Shown: positions 12,641 through 25,151 of the stretch, piece after piece
How the letters are laid out: every line of letters begins with the position of its first letter
Position numbering within the stretch: position 1 is the stretch's first letter
Source of the DNA: Asterias rubens
Lineage: Eukaryota > Echinodermata > Asteroidea > Forcipulatida > Asteriidae
Assembly (NCBI RefSeq): GCF_902459465.1
Contig: NC_047076.1
Coordinates: 1,811,488 to 1,875,487, forward strand
Direction of reading: 5' to 3'
Length of the DNA: 64,000 nt
Notes under the pieces: model-generated
Seen by the model: the letters and a program-made list of their open reading frames with translations, nothing else
What the model was told of the DNA's origin: nothing
The model's database searches: none
Position numbers and translations under genes: made by a program

Positions 12641-14007
12641 ATTGCCCCAATGAGAATATGGCAATACGTGCTGCCTATCAGAGCGAGTACTTTAAACCAG
12701 TTTCTGTCTTTTTTTCCGGATCTCTTGCAGTGACGTCACGCATCTATGTGTACACATTGTCTGCCATTTTGAGAGTCAAAACCATACGCCAATAATACAC
12801 ACTTTATGAGCTAAAACATACGGGGGTACAACTCCCAAAATAGTTCAACAAAGATTTATGGTGGGTGATTCATAGTCTTATACAGAGGTGTGTGCCTTTT
12901 TAAGACACCCTGTTTTAAATTTGGACACCATGTTTTATCCATCATTATATGAAAATATATTACAACTGAACAACTTGGACACCAAGTTTATATAATTTTC
13001 TGCAAATTTCGACACAATTTTACAAAATTCTGGCTAAAATCTTGGAATTATGACGTCACGTGATTTGGGTCTACATAAAAACAAAATGGAGGATGGATGA
13101 TGATGTTCAAACTGCTGATAAAGTCATTTTAATCAATAAATTTTAACTGTGCATGCTTTGTCCTTAATTTTGAAACCCATCTACCGGACTAATTAGTGCC
13201 TCTACGCATCATACTTCTGTTTGTCAATATCAAACAGTATACCACACTCTGATTCAGGTTGTATATTGGACTTGACTATTACGCCATCTGAATAAATGCG
13301 GGCACGCAGTGATGGCTGACATTGTGCCTGCAGGAAGCAATGAACTAGCCAACAAAGCACAATTTCAATAGCGCTGCTTAACGATGAGCGAATTTCTGTA
13401 GCAGAACAAATTGCTAAGGTGTAAGAAAGGTTAGCAAGAAAAATAGGGCGGCCATCTTGCATATTCACCATGGATTGGAACTGTGACGTCATTGATGTTA
13501 GTACAGTAAGCACCTGAAGGTTAGCATGCCTTTTCATGTACGGTTTAGCAGCGCTATGAAATGGAAATCGTACAGTAAGCACAAAATCGGCCGCTTAGCA
13601 GCTCTATGAAATTGAGCCCAGACACTTACTGGTTGGAACAAAAGTGTTTCAATGCAAATAATAACTTTGCTTCTTGAAATCGGTCGATTGTTTTAATCCT
13701 GTACAAATGTAGATATGCATTTAAAATAACCTGTGACAATTTCATTTCAAAAGGTCGCGTTTTTTAGTTATCGCCGAAAATCCGGGCGGGTATTTCCACG
13801 AGATAGTCCCTAATACGACTACACAATCTGAGAAGTGTTACTGCAGTAACGCTTCTCCCCAACTTTGTGGGGGCAAAACCACATTACTTCGAAGAGAAAT
13901 GTTTCTCAAAATGCTTTATACTATCAAAAGCTGTAATGGGCTTCTAACAAACGGGTTTGTATGTATTGAGAGTATTAAGAGTGACTACGAAACGTATACC
14001 TTCCCTT
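12641..14007. other. intergenic sequence with repeat-like open frame
   Basis: A 126-codon open frame on the minus strand (13202-13582) contains repeated 'ttagcagc(g)ctatgaaat' and 'gtacagtaagcac' motifs, so I take the stretch as mobile-element debris. Nothing else is recognised. Confidence 0.4.
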
Positions 14008-14394
14008 TTAAAGGCAGTGGACACTATTGGTAATTACTCAAAATGATGATTAGCTTAAAACCTTTCTTGGTGACGAGTTACGGGGAGAGGTTGATGGTTG
14101 AAAACATTGTGAGAAACGGCTCCCTCTGAAGTGCCATAGTTTTCGAGAAAGAAGTAATTTTCCACGAATTTGGTTTCGAGACCTCAGATTTAGAACTTGA
14201 GGTCTCGAAATCAACCATCTAAATGCACATAACTTTGCGTGACAAGGGTGTTTTTTCTTTCATTATTATCTCGCAACATTGATGACCGATTGAGCTCATA
14301 TTTTCACAGGTTTAGTTATTTTATGCATATGTTGAGATACACCAACTGTGGAGTTTAGTCTTTGACAATTACCAATAGTGTCCACTGCCTTTAA
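14008..14394. mobile_element. MITE family M1, nearly full-length reference copy
   Basis: It is about 387 bp. TTAAAGGCAGTGGACACTAT at the left is matched by ATAGTGTCCACTGCCTTTAA at the right, a clean terminal inverted repeat. The core hairpin GAGACCTC...GAGGTCTCGAAATC lies at about 14179-14213. It has no open frame of its own. TTAA at both ends fits insertion at TTAA, as for piggyBac-type elements, but the element could also target TA. Confidence 0.9.
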
Positions 14395-15448
14395 AAGGAG
14401 TTTGTCTAGTGGATGCTTTGTATAATTCGAGGCTCAGTTTCAGTCAGACAATTATTGTTCTTCGAAAAAATTTTCTCCCTGGTATTACTTTGCGTTTTGG
14501 CGCCAGAATGGGGAATAATTACTCAAGCAGGAATAGTCACTTAACCTTTGCGTGGATTACGTGATTACTTTGGTATACAATTTTATATAAATAGCTTATA
14601 ATATTAATCATGAAGTGGTTCTTATATTTCTTTAGATGGCTATGGTGTATATTATATGCTCGCTCGGGTAGCGCCAATTTGGTGTATCAAAAAAAGGGTA
14701 TGATTTTCAGTGTCAGTAACCTTATGAACACCATACTGGTTTTCTACGTAGACTAGTTCACTGCCCCCCCCCCCCCGCAACCAATATCTACTGGTATTCC
14801 GCATACACAATCGATACCAGACAGGGTTACCGGCCAGCGGGGTCAAAGGTGAACGTTTGCAAAACGTTGAGGTCGGTACCTTGCGCCTCTATTTTGTCGG
14901 CCTCGAAACTTGACGCCTGATCTTCGGGCTATAGTCTTCATTTGCGTCATAACTCGTTACGAAAATTGATTTTTAGACACAGACGAGAAGTAAATGAATA
15001 ATTAAAGAACTTCGTTGCAATGTTGTACTTTGAAATTTGCACACGGGCATGGTGATAAGCCATAGAATATCATTTTAACATTTAACGGTCTGCAGCTTTT
15101 TTGTTTTGACCCTTGTGGTGTTCCAGCTTTTCGCTTGGATGACTCAAAGGTTGTTGCTTGAATGAATTCTGTAAAGAATTAACACACTTGGGTTATGTTT
15201 GTGACTATTACCTTAAACCCGGGAAATTTTTTTTTTAAAATATCTTAGTGCTTTGTGTTGAGTGCGAAGTCGGCAACAGTAAACGTAAACGCGAAGGTGA
15301 ATTAGACTTGTTACCAGCCATTCTATCACTAAGGTCGTTATACTCTTTCCGAAAACCAAACTCAAGATAAAAAAAACTTGCATAACCTGTGGTCGTTTAT
15401 TGCGACAACCACAATTTTCGTTTTCTATAACGTTTTTACTATGTTGCT
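14395..15448. other. intergenic sequence, nothing recognised
   Basis: A poly-C run lies at about 14765-14777. No exon or named repeat was seen. Confidence 0.45.
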
Positions 15449-15820
15449 CTAAAGGCAGTGGACACTATTGGTAATTACTCAAAATAATTATCTTGGTAAC
15501 GAGTAATGGGGAGAGGTTGATAGTATAAAACATTGTGAGAAATGGGTCTCTCTGAAGTGACGTAGTTTTCGAGAAAGAAGTAATTTTCCACGAATTTGAT
15601 TCCGAGACCTCAGATTTAGAATTTGGGGTCTCGAAATCAAGCATCTGAAAGCACATAACTTCGTGTGACAAGGGTGTTTTTTTCTTTCATTATTATCTCG
15701 CAACTTCGACGACCAATCGAGCTCAAATTTGTACAGGTTTGTTATTTTATGCGAATGTTGAGATACACTAAATGAGAAGACTGGTCTTTGACAATTACCA
15801 ATAGTGTCCAGTGTCTTTAA
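15449..15820. mobile_element. MITE family M1 copy
   Basis: Ends are TCTAAAGGCAGTGGACAC and GTGTCCAGTGTCTTTAA, with internal hairpin and all family landmarks in order. The first T of the left TTAA has mutated. Confidence 0.9.
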
Positions 15821-16590
15821 TTAGGTGAGGTTTGAGATAGCACCATGTGTAATCCTCTTTTGGGTAGTGTTGATTCTGAAAAGAAATGGTCTGATCGTCT
15901 TTAGGAGAATGCTTTGCTGGTTCAAATAACATTCATTGGTAACCACTATCTGCCACGTTGCCGATGAGATTATAGATTAAATCCCCCTCTGCCCTCAGTT
16001 TTGGGTCCATTGATAGGAATAGGTGAAACACAAAATGATAAAGGTGCAGCCATATTGGATTTCACATACAAATCAAAGAGAACCAAATCGAGGCCGGAAG
16101 GTCAAATTAGTCTGTGACTGTTTTTGATCCAAACACAACCATTGTGTTATTGCTATCTGCAAACAGGAACCATACAATCAATGAGGTAGCAGCAGTGGGA
16201 TAGCCGTTTTGTACCATATTCTTATCTCTATCCATCTGATCCAAAATGGATCACAGAGTGAAAAACCTACACCGCAATCATTTTAAATCAACAAAGAGAA
16301 GATTTCTCTGTCCCTAGTCGAAAAATAGTAGTATTAACATCTTAACTGATACATGTCGTGTGTTTTGTTTCGACATCATATCCTGGCTTTATATAATCCG
16401 AATTAGACTTGACAAAATCCTTCTATGTGTTGACAGCATCCCCGATTCCAATGACGAGTTGACTTTCAAATAAAGATGTCAACGTACTAGGTAAACATGA
16501 AATGCAAGACGCACTACCACAACTCTAAAAACATGTTTCTGTAATTAGAGCCGAGAGCCGGCACAGTTTTACTAAGCCTCTTGGATTTAG

Positions 16591-16727
16591 GTTTGGGAGA
16601 TCGAGCGAGAGACGACGACAACATTCCGGGGTTAGTAGCAAATGCCAGCGGAGATCCCGCCGTACGAATGCCCCAGTTCCCCGGTGTGGTTCCACTGGAG
16701 CAGGGCGAGGCTTACTGTTTGTCATGA
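16591..16727 (+). CDS. candidate terminal exon of an unidentified gene
   Basis: A GC-rich island follows an acceptor-like 'cctcttggatttag'. From 16593 the frame stays open for 44 codons to TGA at 16725-16727. The product contains DDDNIPGLVANASGDPAVR and ends GEAYCLS. I see no partner exon upstream and recognise no family, and no membrane span is present. The antisense frame over the same island (66 codons) is also open, which weakens the call. It would need an upstream exon ending after one base of a codon. Confidence 0.25.
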
Positions 16728-17579
16728 AGACGGTTATATTTTGAAATCGCGTGGATCAACTTGAATCAAGACTTAAAGGTCAAGCACACTATTTGTAAAA
16801 ATGTCATGAATAATTTACAATGGGGATAGTATAACTATAATGTTTCTGAAACCGATCGCGGATTTATTTTAGCTGGATTCCTGGTATCATGAAAGTGAAA
16901 ATTGTAACTTTACATGAAAAGTGTTAAATGATTCTTCAGAATGTGCGAGAATATTCGTCGGGATCACAGTGAATTCAAACCTCGCTCTGAGACACGGCCT
17001 CGCTTCGAATCAAATCGCCTTGCGTGTTTGGAATCAAAATGGCGTGCCAATGGTCGGCACAGCTGTTCAAGTCATATCATTAGCCTACAAAACGACTACA
17101 GACATTACCTATGTGCACTTTTCGCATACGAATTAATCTGCGAACTGTGAATAAATTCAAAATGGCCGCTTGATGAACTCGAAACTCAGACTGAGTGCTC
17201 GTGGGGGGTTAGGAGTCGGGGTGTAACCGATACCACGTGTTGACCATACGGCAAATGATCTTCTGTGCCTCGCGAGAAAGCCTTAAATCGCGTGATTATT
17301 ACATGAAACATTCGAAAGCAAATTCATCGTGACTGTTTGTTAAATTATCAAAACATGGGGGCGGGAGAACATTGTAACTTTTTCAGATAAAAACAAATGC
17401 ACATTAGTAAACAGATTATGGATGAATATTTAACGTTGAACACTATATGCATTATTGTTGGATATCATTCTATGCTGTTTGTGATTAATTGCGTTTATTA
17501 ATAAAACGTCAATTGTACTGGGTACGCATGGCCCTCGGGCGTAATATAACTCGATTAACCACGGCTTCCCCAGGCACGC
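16728..17579. other. intergenic sequence, nothing recognised
   Basis: Two overlapping open frames of about 70 codons at 16921-17150 show no domain and no usable splice context. Confidence 0.4.
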
Positions 17580-17966
17580 TTAAAGGCAGGGGACACTATT
17601 GGTAATTACTAAAAATAATTATTATCATAAAACCTTTCTTGATTACGAGCAATGGGGCGAGGTTGATGGTATAAAACACTGTGAGAAACGGCTTCCTCTG
17701 AAGTGCCATAGTTTTTGAGAAAGAAGTAATTTTCCATGAATTTGATTTCGAGACCTCAAGTTTAGAACTTGAGGTCTCGAAATCAAGCATCAGAAAGCAC
17801 ACAACTTCGTGTGGTAAGGGTGTTTTTTCTTTCATTATTATCTCGCAACTTCCACGACCAATTGAGCTCAAATTTTCACAGGTTTGTTATTTTATGCATA
17901 TGTTGAGATACACCAAGTGAGAAGACTGGTCTTTGACCATTTACCAATAGTGTCCACTGCCTTTAA
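17580..17966. mobile_element. MITE family M1 copy
   Basis: TTAAAGGCAGGGGACAC and GTGTCCACTGCCTTTAA bound the element. It keeps a very regular internal hairpin at 17748-17784. The 91-codon minus-strand open frame inside it is element sequence, not a gene. Confidence 0.9.
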
Positions 17967-18049
17967 CCAAGGCATCCCCAGGCACGCTTAAACTGAATCT
18001 ATACGATATCGTTTTTCTAAAAGTTCCCTGCTGTGAATGCTTGTGCGTC

Positions 18050-18172
18050 TTAAAGGCACTGGACTTACACTTTGCTATTGGTAATTACTCAAAAGAAAAT
18101 GTTAACATAAAAACTTACCTTGTTAACAAGCAATGGAGAGGTGTTGATGGTATAAACTATTGTGAGAAATGA
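18050..18172. mobile_element. MITE family M1, left-end fragment
   Basis: It begins TTAAAGGCACTGGACTTACAC and follows the family as far as 'attgtgagaaatgatg', then stops. It lies only 83 bp from the preceding full copy. Confidence 0.75.
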
Positions 18173-20116
18173 TGTGGTAAATTGTCCTTTGACAGAAATC
18201 AAGAATAATTTGGGGATTTCTGATGACAGGAAGAAGTTAGCGATAGTGTTAAATAGAAACATATTCTTTGTGACCCTCATATATAAACAGATGGCAAATT
18301 ATCACATTACTAACATCGAGTGTCGACAGTCGATCGAACCACTATCCCTTCATAATAGAATTACATGTGTGTACATCAATAGCATGTGGATAGCAATGTG
18401 GATGAGATCGTATAGTGTATATAGATGTCTCTAAGTTAATATACAGGACATACCTCAAGTACATCGCAATGTTGAATTGTCGGAAGCCATTTTCATCAAT
18501 GTCCTGTAAAAACACAATAAACACTAAACTTCCAATACAACTTCTAATAGTTTGGATTGACTGTTTCACTATCAAAATGTCAAACCGTCATTGATGAGTG
18601 TCATCTTTAATGAGTTTTTCTTAAAATCATCAAAACCCAAACCTCAGCAGTCATTGTAACCAAACTATTGGCCTTTTCGAAACTATGTCTACGGCGCTGC
18701 TTTAATTTCAGCTTCACCATCATACGGACCGTTCGCCGCGTGTTGTTTTCGAATTTTCAAATGGTGCCTAAAAACGGCAACTTCAGCCGAACCCGTAGAT
18801 TTGAAAAACACCCTGGGTATGAAAAAGTCTGTCAACTTTTTTGCTTAATACAATTAGAATTCACAGTTACTATGTATAACTGGGGTATGATTTATATTTG
18901 ACGGCTTGGCCTTTGTGTTTGTCACACCTGTTGCTAAGTATATTTTTAAATGTATCAATGAAACAGTCACATTGCAGAAAAAAAATATAAAGTCAAAATG
19001 GCACAGGGACATAGTGCAATACCATGTGTTGTATAATTGCCTTAATTTCCATTGTCAATTTATCAGCTTTAATTTTAAAAAAAAACTCAAAACCTTTTTA
19101 TCCATTGGCATGTAATTGTTCTCAAAATGCAACAGCCGCTACTTATAACATCAACAGATTACCACAAATCAACCCCAAATTACATCAGTCACGTTGTTGA
19201 AGTCCGAACGTCCATGTATCAATTCTTGACACATAATTATCTAACAATAGCTAAGTATGTCAAATCAAATTAAAACCTTCATTTTATGAATATGTTTTTT
19301 TTTTTGTGACAGCTAATATCAACGGCCCTGGATTATGATACATGTCCTGTGAAGAAAAAAACAACAGATGGGAAAGTTGTCAAAAGAATGATGTCATTGT
19401 AGATTGAATTCCTAAATTTTTGGAACCAAATTCAATCGGAAGTTTTTGTTTTGAGACACACAAGCTTCTCATATTGCGATGTAGTTGATATTCAGGGAAC
19501 TGTCAACTTTAGACGGTTAAAATTTCGTTTCACTTCATTGCCGTGCAAAGGCATGGGGTGTCAATCATTAATATTCATAACATTGAGACAATATTTTATG
19601 ACATTATTTTCAGGTTGAGCCTGAGGTTGAGGTAACGAAATGATTCTGTCATCGATTGAATGTGACATACATCTATTTAAGTTTACATCCGGTATTCATT
19701 TTGCTTCATTTGCCGTTTATTCCACGTGCCGTCTTTGCGTGGATTACGTTATTGCGCTTAGGCTTCCATGGGTGGCTTATTTTTAAAGTCATTAAACGAC
19801 TTCGGCTTATCAGCGAACTAGCACCTATAGTGCCGAAGCCGTGCATTCTGACTCTGCCTAAAAGTATGGTGAACATCACGCCATTTATGTCTTATTTAGT
19901 CGGGTGTCCTTGGCTGCACTCTATTGTATAAATGTACAGAGAGTCAGGACGCTATTTGGTCTGGTATCCTAGCTGTATTTGCTGAAGAATGTACAGAACA
20001 TAGGGTGTGTTCATATTGGTGTGATTTTGCTGAGATTTATGTTACCATATACTCAGTTCAGTTCAGTTCTTTACACTTAAAATCAGTTTGCATATAAATA
20101 AACAGTCTCCTGTGTG
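18173..20116. other. intergenic sequence with foldback scraps
   Basis: The stretch 18670-18790 resembles part of the 'gcccttttcgaaac...cggcttc' foldback that is complete at 21233-21403. Otherwise it is AT-rich with no supported exon. Confidence 0.4.
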
Positions 20117-20506
20117 TTAAAGACACTCGACACTATTGGTAATTGTCAAAGATCAGTTTTCTCACTTGGTGTATCTCAACATATGCATAAAATAACAAAC
20201 CTGTGAAAATTTGAGCTCAATTGGTGGTCGAAGTTGCGAGATAATAATGAAAGAAGAAAAAAAGCCTTGTCACATGAAGTTGTTTGCTTTCAGATGGTTG
20301 ATTTCGAGACCTCAAATTCTAAATCTAAGGTCTCGAAATCCAATTCGTGGAAAATTACTTCTTTCTCGAAAACTATGTCACTTCAGAGGGAGCCGTTTCT
20401 CACAATGTTTTATGCCATCAACATCTCCACATTACTCGTTACCAAGAAAGGTCTTATGCTAATAAGTATTTTGAGTAGTTACCGCAATAGTGTCCACTGC
20501 CTTTAA
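20117..20506. mobile_element. MITE family M1 copy, opposite orientation
   Basis: TTAAAGACACTCGACAC at the left and GTGTCCACTGCCTTTAA at the right. Landmarks occur in reverse order relative to 14008-14394, so the element is inserted in the other orientation. Confidence 0.9.
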
Positions 20507-20789
20507 TGTGCCTTGTTTAGAACATTGTTATGGAGTGTATGCATTATGGATGCGGTTGCAGGTGCGTTAGAAGGATGATGCATTGTACCGCATACCTACC
20601 GCACGTTAATGAATGTGTTTAAGGGTAATTTATTTCCTACTAATGCACTATCTTCATTAGATAATGACAACACTACCGCGCGCCTTCGACAAAATGTACC
20701 CCAGACAAGATCATTATTAAAAACAACAGAGAATTACTAGACATGAAATAGATACTGAGAGATAAGAAGGCTTAGGGGTGAACAACAGT

Positions 20790-20939
20790 CATGAGTGCCG
20801 GGGATGGTGTGACGATCTACCCGGGGCACGCTCCGGTCATTACACGGTCAGCCTTGGTGATTGTCCGTACGTCCAAAGCTCATGCAGTTAGTCATGATGG
20901 ATCGACCTCTCACACACCTCACTGGGTTTTTGTGTTTTA
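20790..20939 (+). CDS. weak candidate coding exon, unknown product
   Basis: A GC-richer patch opens with ATG at 20790 (product starts MSAGDGVTIYPGHAP) and stays open to TAG at 20937-20939, 49 codons. A possible donor (TTG|GTGATT) falls after 22 codons. No family is recognised and no partner exon was found, so this is only a candidate. Confidence 0.15.
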
Positions 20940-21232
20940 GAATTGCAGGGGGAAATGATTGTGGTGACACGACGGGACGAACAGTACATCAATCAAAATC
21001 AGTGAGTGATATATGTACGGCTTGTTGAGTTGTGCCTTACGAAGTCAGATTATTTTTGACTTCATTTTCATGAAAAAAGGTACCAAAACAATACTCGTTA
21101 AACTACTGTTCGGTAGTAAAACATTAGTACATACTAAAAAATAATTTGATTAAGAATGCGAGGCCCATAATGGAATTAATGTAATAAAAGGTTTTTCAAT
21201 TGATGTTAATATAATTATTTCATTCAATCATA

Positions 21233-21403
21233 GGCCCTTTTCGAAACCACGGCTTCGGCTTTGAATTCGGCTTCAGACTCCGTCCTCTCGTCTGAAACCC
21301 TGAGCGTGTATACGCAAAGCACCTGCAATTATCAAAACAACCGCGGGGCCAAGCTAGCCCGATCTAAATCCAAAGCCAAATCCAGTCATTTCGAAAAGGG
21401 CCA
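21233..21403. mobile_element. foldback element with GGCCCTTTTCGAAA ends
   Basis: The left end GGCCCTTTTCGAAACCACGG and right end ATTTCGAAAAGGGCC are inverted repeats; the interior is rich in 'cggcttcggctt' motifs. Partial relatives lie at 18670-18790 and 26495-26580. Confidence 0.7.
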
Positions 21404-21599
21404 TAAATAGGGTAGTCCGCGCGAATTGATCCCTTGTGGAACGCAGAATGCACATCTGCCAAATGCGCGTCGACATGTTCTACCATTTCGGGAGGCAATC
21501 AGTTGTGCTAACAGATGTGGTGAACAACTTCAACATTTTCTGCGAAATGTCAAACAAATAATGTCATAATTGGCTGTTTTATTTCCAACCAAATTAAAA

Positions 21600-21862
21600 T
21601 CGACACTATTTTTACAAGTTTGTGGGTTCGAATCCCCAAGCTCACCTCTGATTTCACAATGACTAGAACAATTATTTTAATTACTGAATCACAACTGCTT
21701 GTTTTGTGCAGTTCATAATCGAAGACATTAAACCAATGTTTGTATGAGAGAGATTGGCTTGATGATTTTATCCCCTTATGTGAGTTTGCCGAGTTTCTTT
21801 GACGGGAGATCATCTAAACAAACAAAGAAACAAAGAAACAAACAAATAGACAAACAAACACA
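21600..21862 (+). mobile_element. SINE family S2 copy (3' two-thirds)
   Basis: It starts in the B-box region (GTGGGTTCGAATCCCC), continues with 'ccacaatgactagaa', 'caattcataatc', 'accaatgtttgtatgagaga' and 'gacgggagatcatcta', and ends in an ACAAA-rich tail. The same order occurs at 24208-24495. Confidence 0.75.
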
Positions 21863-22937
21863 CTGTTCAATGTCGTCGCCTATCTCTTTTAGATAGTTTT
21901 ACAAAACAAAATAACCACACATTTTCACAAATTCTAGCCGTCTGGTTTTTTTTTCCCGGAGTGTTGGCATGAAACATAATATTCACTCGAAGGATCTTGC
22001 CTCAGGGTCCTCATTCGAAATAGATTAACAATTTAATGTTTAAATTGAAATAAAAACATAATGACATTTCGTTTGGTTCACGCCTATAGTGAATTGTGTA
22101 GCTAACGGACACCTGTGGTAATTTCTCACATTTTGGTTTTTCAACACGTTTATCCTTCGCTGAAAAAAAAGATGAAAGCATGTGGATCGAAACGTTTGTA
22201 AATATGCAAATTGTATGCATGTATTTTATGTAATCATGTTTTATGATGTGTTTTTAAGATTCAATACACCTTAAGGATAAATATGAAAGCAGGTGGAGTT
22301 TGTGTACGTAATTGATGTATAAAATGTTTGGAGACAATGCGTACAATCTCATGGGAGTTAGCAATATTATAGTTGTATTTGTAATAATTGTAAAAACTAT
22401 CATGACATATGATCGAAACTTTGAGGCATATCCAGTATTGTTGATCTCTGACAAAAGTATCAAAACATTTGTCAATTTCATCAAAAATAAAACATTTGAC
22501 AACTTTAAGATGTAGGCATACTGTGTAAGCGTGAAATTGTCCTATTACAACAATTATCAATATGTTGTTAATGCTGATGCTGCTGCTGCTGCTGTTGTTC
22601 GTGTGGTTTTACAGTTCTTGTTGCTTTTGTTTATACTATTCTTGAATTATTTGTCCTCTTCTCATTTTCAGAGTGTATTGATTCTGCTTAAGCTTAATTG
22701 GCAACTCTTCAACAACGGTAAGTTTTTCCTCTGGTTGATATTTAATTTTAAGATCGGGCGTCTTGAAGAAAAATCCTCGTCTGGAGATGGTCAAACCATA
22801 ATCTCCATTAAAGATGGACTAAGATTAGATTCAGATTGTCTGTGGAATAGATGGTGGTAATTACCAATCGGTTTTGAAGGTTTTGTATCTCCCCCCCCCC
22901 CCCCTTCTCTCTCGCTCTTCTCTCCCGCGAGATGTCA
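21863..22937. other. intergenic sequence, nothing recognised
   Basis: It is AT-rich with several spurious open frames on both strands at 22010-22860, a GCT-repeat near 22575-22595 and a poly-C run near 22888-22904. No supported exon. Confidence 0.4.
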
Positions 22938-23341
22938 TTAAAGGCACTTGACTAACACTATTGGCAATTACTCAAAATAATTGTTAGCATAAAACATACT
23001 TGGTAATGATCAATGGAGACCTGTTGATAGTATACAACATTGTGAGAAACGGCTCCCTCTGAGGTAACGTAGTTTTCGAGAAAGAAGTAACTTTCTACTA
23101 AAATATTTGAATTTGATTTTGAGATCTCAAAGTTTGATTTTGAGATCTCAAAATCAAGCATCTGAAAGCCATAACTTCGTGTGACAAGGGTGTTTTTTTC
23201 TTCCATTATTATCTCGCCAACTCAGACGACCAATTCAATTCCAATTTTCATAGGTTTGTTATATATTTTGTGCATATGTTGAGATACACTAAGTGATAAG
23301 ACTGGTCTTTGACAATTACCAAAAGTCTCTAGTGTCTTTAA
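22938..23341. mobile_element. MITE family M1 copy
   Basis: It runs from TTAAAGGCACTTGACTAAC to CTAGTGTCTTTAA. The internal hairpin arm has changed to TTTGAGATCTCAAA, still self-complementary. Confidence 0.8.
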
Positions 23342-23749
23342 ACCCTCAAGAAATTGACAACCCGGGATAATTGCTGAACTAGTAATGGATTTTTGTAAAT
23401 GGCTTTGGAATGAGACTAGTCGCAGCGGTAGGCGCAATCGCCGCACCAAGGTCCGTCGAGTGGCCATTGAATAATCGAGACAGGAAAACAATTTGGCGCT
23501 AGACATTGAAGACCGTTTCAAGAACGTTTAAGGAGTCGTTGATTTCGTATGTAAATCATAAAGTAAACAACACAACAATTGCAAGGAGTAAATAATTTGA
23601 CAATTTTAACTTCAAATGTTTGTATTCAGCCTTGATCATAAAAACTCTTCATTAGAACATTGAGATAAAGTGCATGGCCTGCGAACACCTGAAGTACTTT
23701 ATTTACTATTCATATGTGAATAATTACTATCTCATATTATAAGGGGTTG

Positions 23750-24110
23750 AAGCAATTCCGCTAGTTTTCAAGAAACTTTGGTCCATTGGTTATACTGCAT
23801 TACTTGCACTCACGGGGCTGTATGTTCGAACACGTGAGGTAGGCAAATAATTAGCGACTGCAGCAATTCTGCTAGTTTTCAAAAAAAAACCTTGGTCCAG
23901 TGGTTAGACTGTTGGACTTGCACAGAGTTGTTGGTTTAAACACTTGAGGTAATTTATTTGTTATTCATATGTAAATAATTTCATAATAAGGAGGCATCGA
24001 TTTTGATCCGCTGTATTTTCAAGAAACCTTGGTCCAGTGGTTAGACTGCAAGACTTGTGTTCACAAGGTCGTGGGTTCAAAGCTTCTTCTAAGCTAACCA
24101 GTGATTCCAC
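23750..24110 (+). repeat. three degenerate tRNA-like SINE heads in tandem
   Basis: The module 'tttcaagaaaccttggtccagtggttagactgca' recurs at about 23765-23800, 23870-23910 and 24010-24050, each followed by a decayed 'gtgggttcgaa'-like B box. Spacers share 'tttattcatatgtaaataatt'. The full SINE S2 copy follows directly. Confidence 0.65.
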
Positions 24111-24207
24111 CCATGACCTTTGAAACCTGAGTTTCTTTATTTACCATTTATAATAATATGATGTAATTAATTGTGTCATAAAAGGGGCTGCAGTTATTTC
24201 TATATAC

Positions 24208-24495
24208 CTGCTATCGTTTCAAGAAACCTAGGTCCAGTGGTTAGACTGCATTACTTGTAATCACAAGTGGGTTCGAATCCTACCAAGCTAACCGCTGAGT
24301 CCACAACGACTAGAATAAGTAACGTCGCCTATAGAACTAAATTGCAAATTCTAAATGTTGTGCAATTCATAATCATAGAAGTGTAACCAATATTTGTATG
24401 AGAGAGATTGGTTGTTGCCAGCTTGGTGCTTATGGGAGTTTGCAAATTCCCTTGACGGGAAGATCATCTAAGCAAACGAACAAACAAACAGGCAA
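24208..24495 (+). mobile_element. SINE family S2, most complete copy
   Basis: The head holds an A-box-like GGTCCAGTGGTTAGAC and a B box in GTGGGTTCGAATCC, the two internal RNA polymerase III promoter elements of tRNA-derived SINEs. The body follows ('caattcataatcatagaag', 'accaatatttgtatgagaga', 'gacgggaagatcatcta'), then a tail of AACAAAC units. Confidence 0.75.
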
Positions 24496-25151
24496 TCAAA
24501 AAAGCAAATTCACTGCAAAATGCCTGTCTTGCTGTTGTACAGTGAATCAAACAAATACCAATCTATTTTTATTTTATTCATTACAGGTCTGCCCTTAAGT
24601 TTTATGCTCCATTAATTCCTTGCCATAAAATTCACGGTTAATGACCGATGACTATTTTATGCGTGCACACAGTTTGTTTTTTATTGATTTTTGTCAATTT
24701 CTGGTGGATGTTATAATAAAGGGAGGATACAATAGTTATGGTTGCCCCCCCCCCCCACCCCCAAAAGTCATAAATATTTAAACGGATCAAAAAAATAACA
24801 ATAAAACAGATAAATACAAATAAAATATATAGACCAACGATTATTAATTAAGAATACAAATGAAAGCAAGATGCTTAGCACAATCTGTTTGAGCTTGAGG
24901 CTGGGTAAAGTAGACGGCAATTTGCCTGTCAGATTACATACATATGCACAACATATCAAACTTGAATTATTTATTACCAATTGCAAATTTTAAGCGTAAA
25001 ATGGTTATAAAATCGGTATCTGTTTGGCCCAAATAGGGTAATAGTTAAAATATTGAGATTATCCTGTAGCCGCTGTTTAAAGCAAGCAGTTTTAGTTCAG
25101 TGAACGTAAATATTTTGCAAAGAAGTAGACGGCAATTTCCCTGTCAGATTC
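24496..25151. other. intergenic sequence, nothing recognised
   Basis: It has a poly-C tract near 24745-24758 and two copies of 'gtagacggcaatttgcctgtcagatt' at about 24912 and 25127. No exon was found. Confidence 0.4.

Noticed and set aside
13202..13582. 126-codon minus-strand frame as a gene
   Set aside because: It contains internally repeated DNA motifs, no domain, and no splice or promoter context; more likely mobile-element debris.
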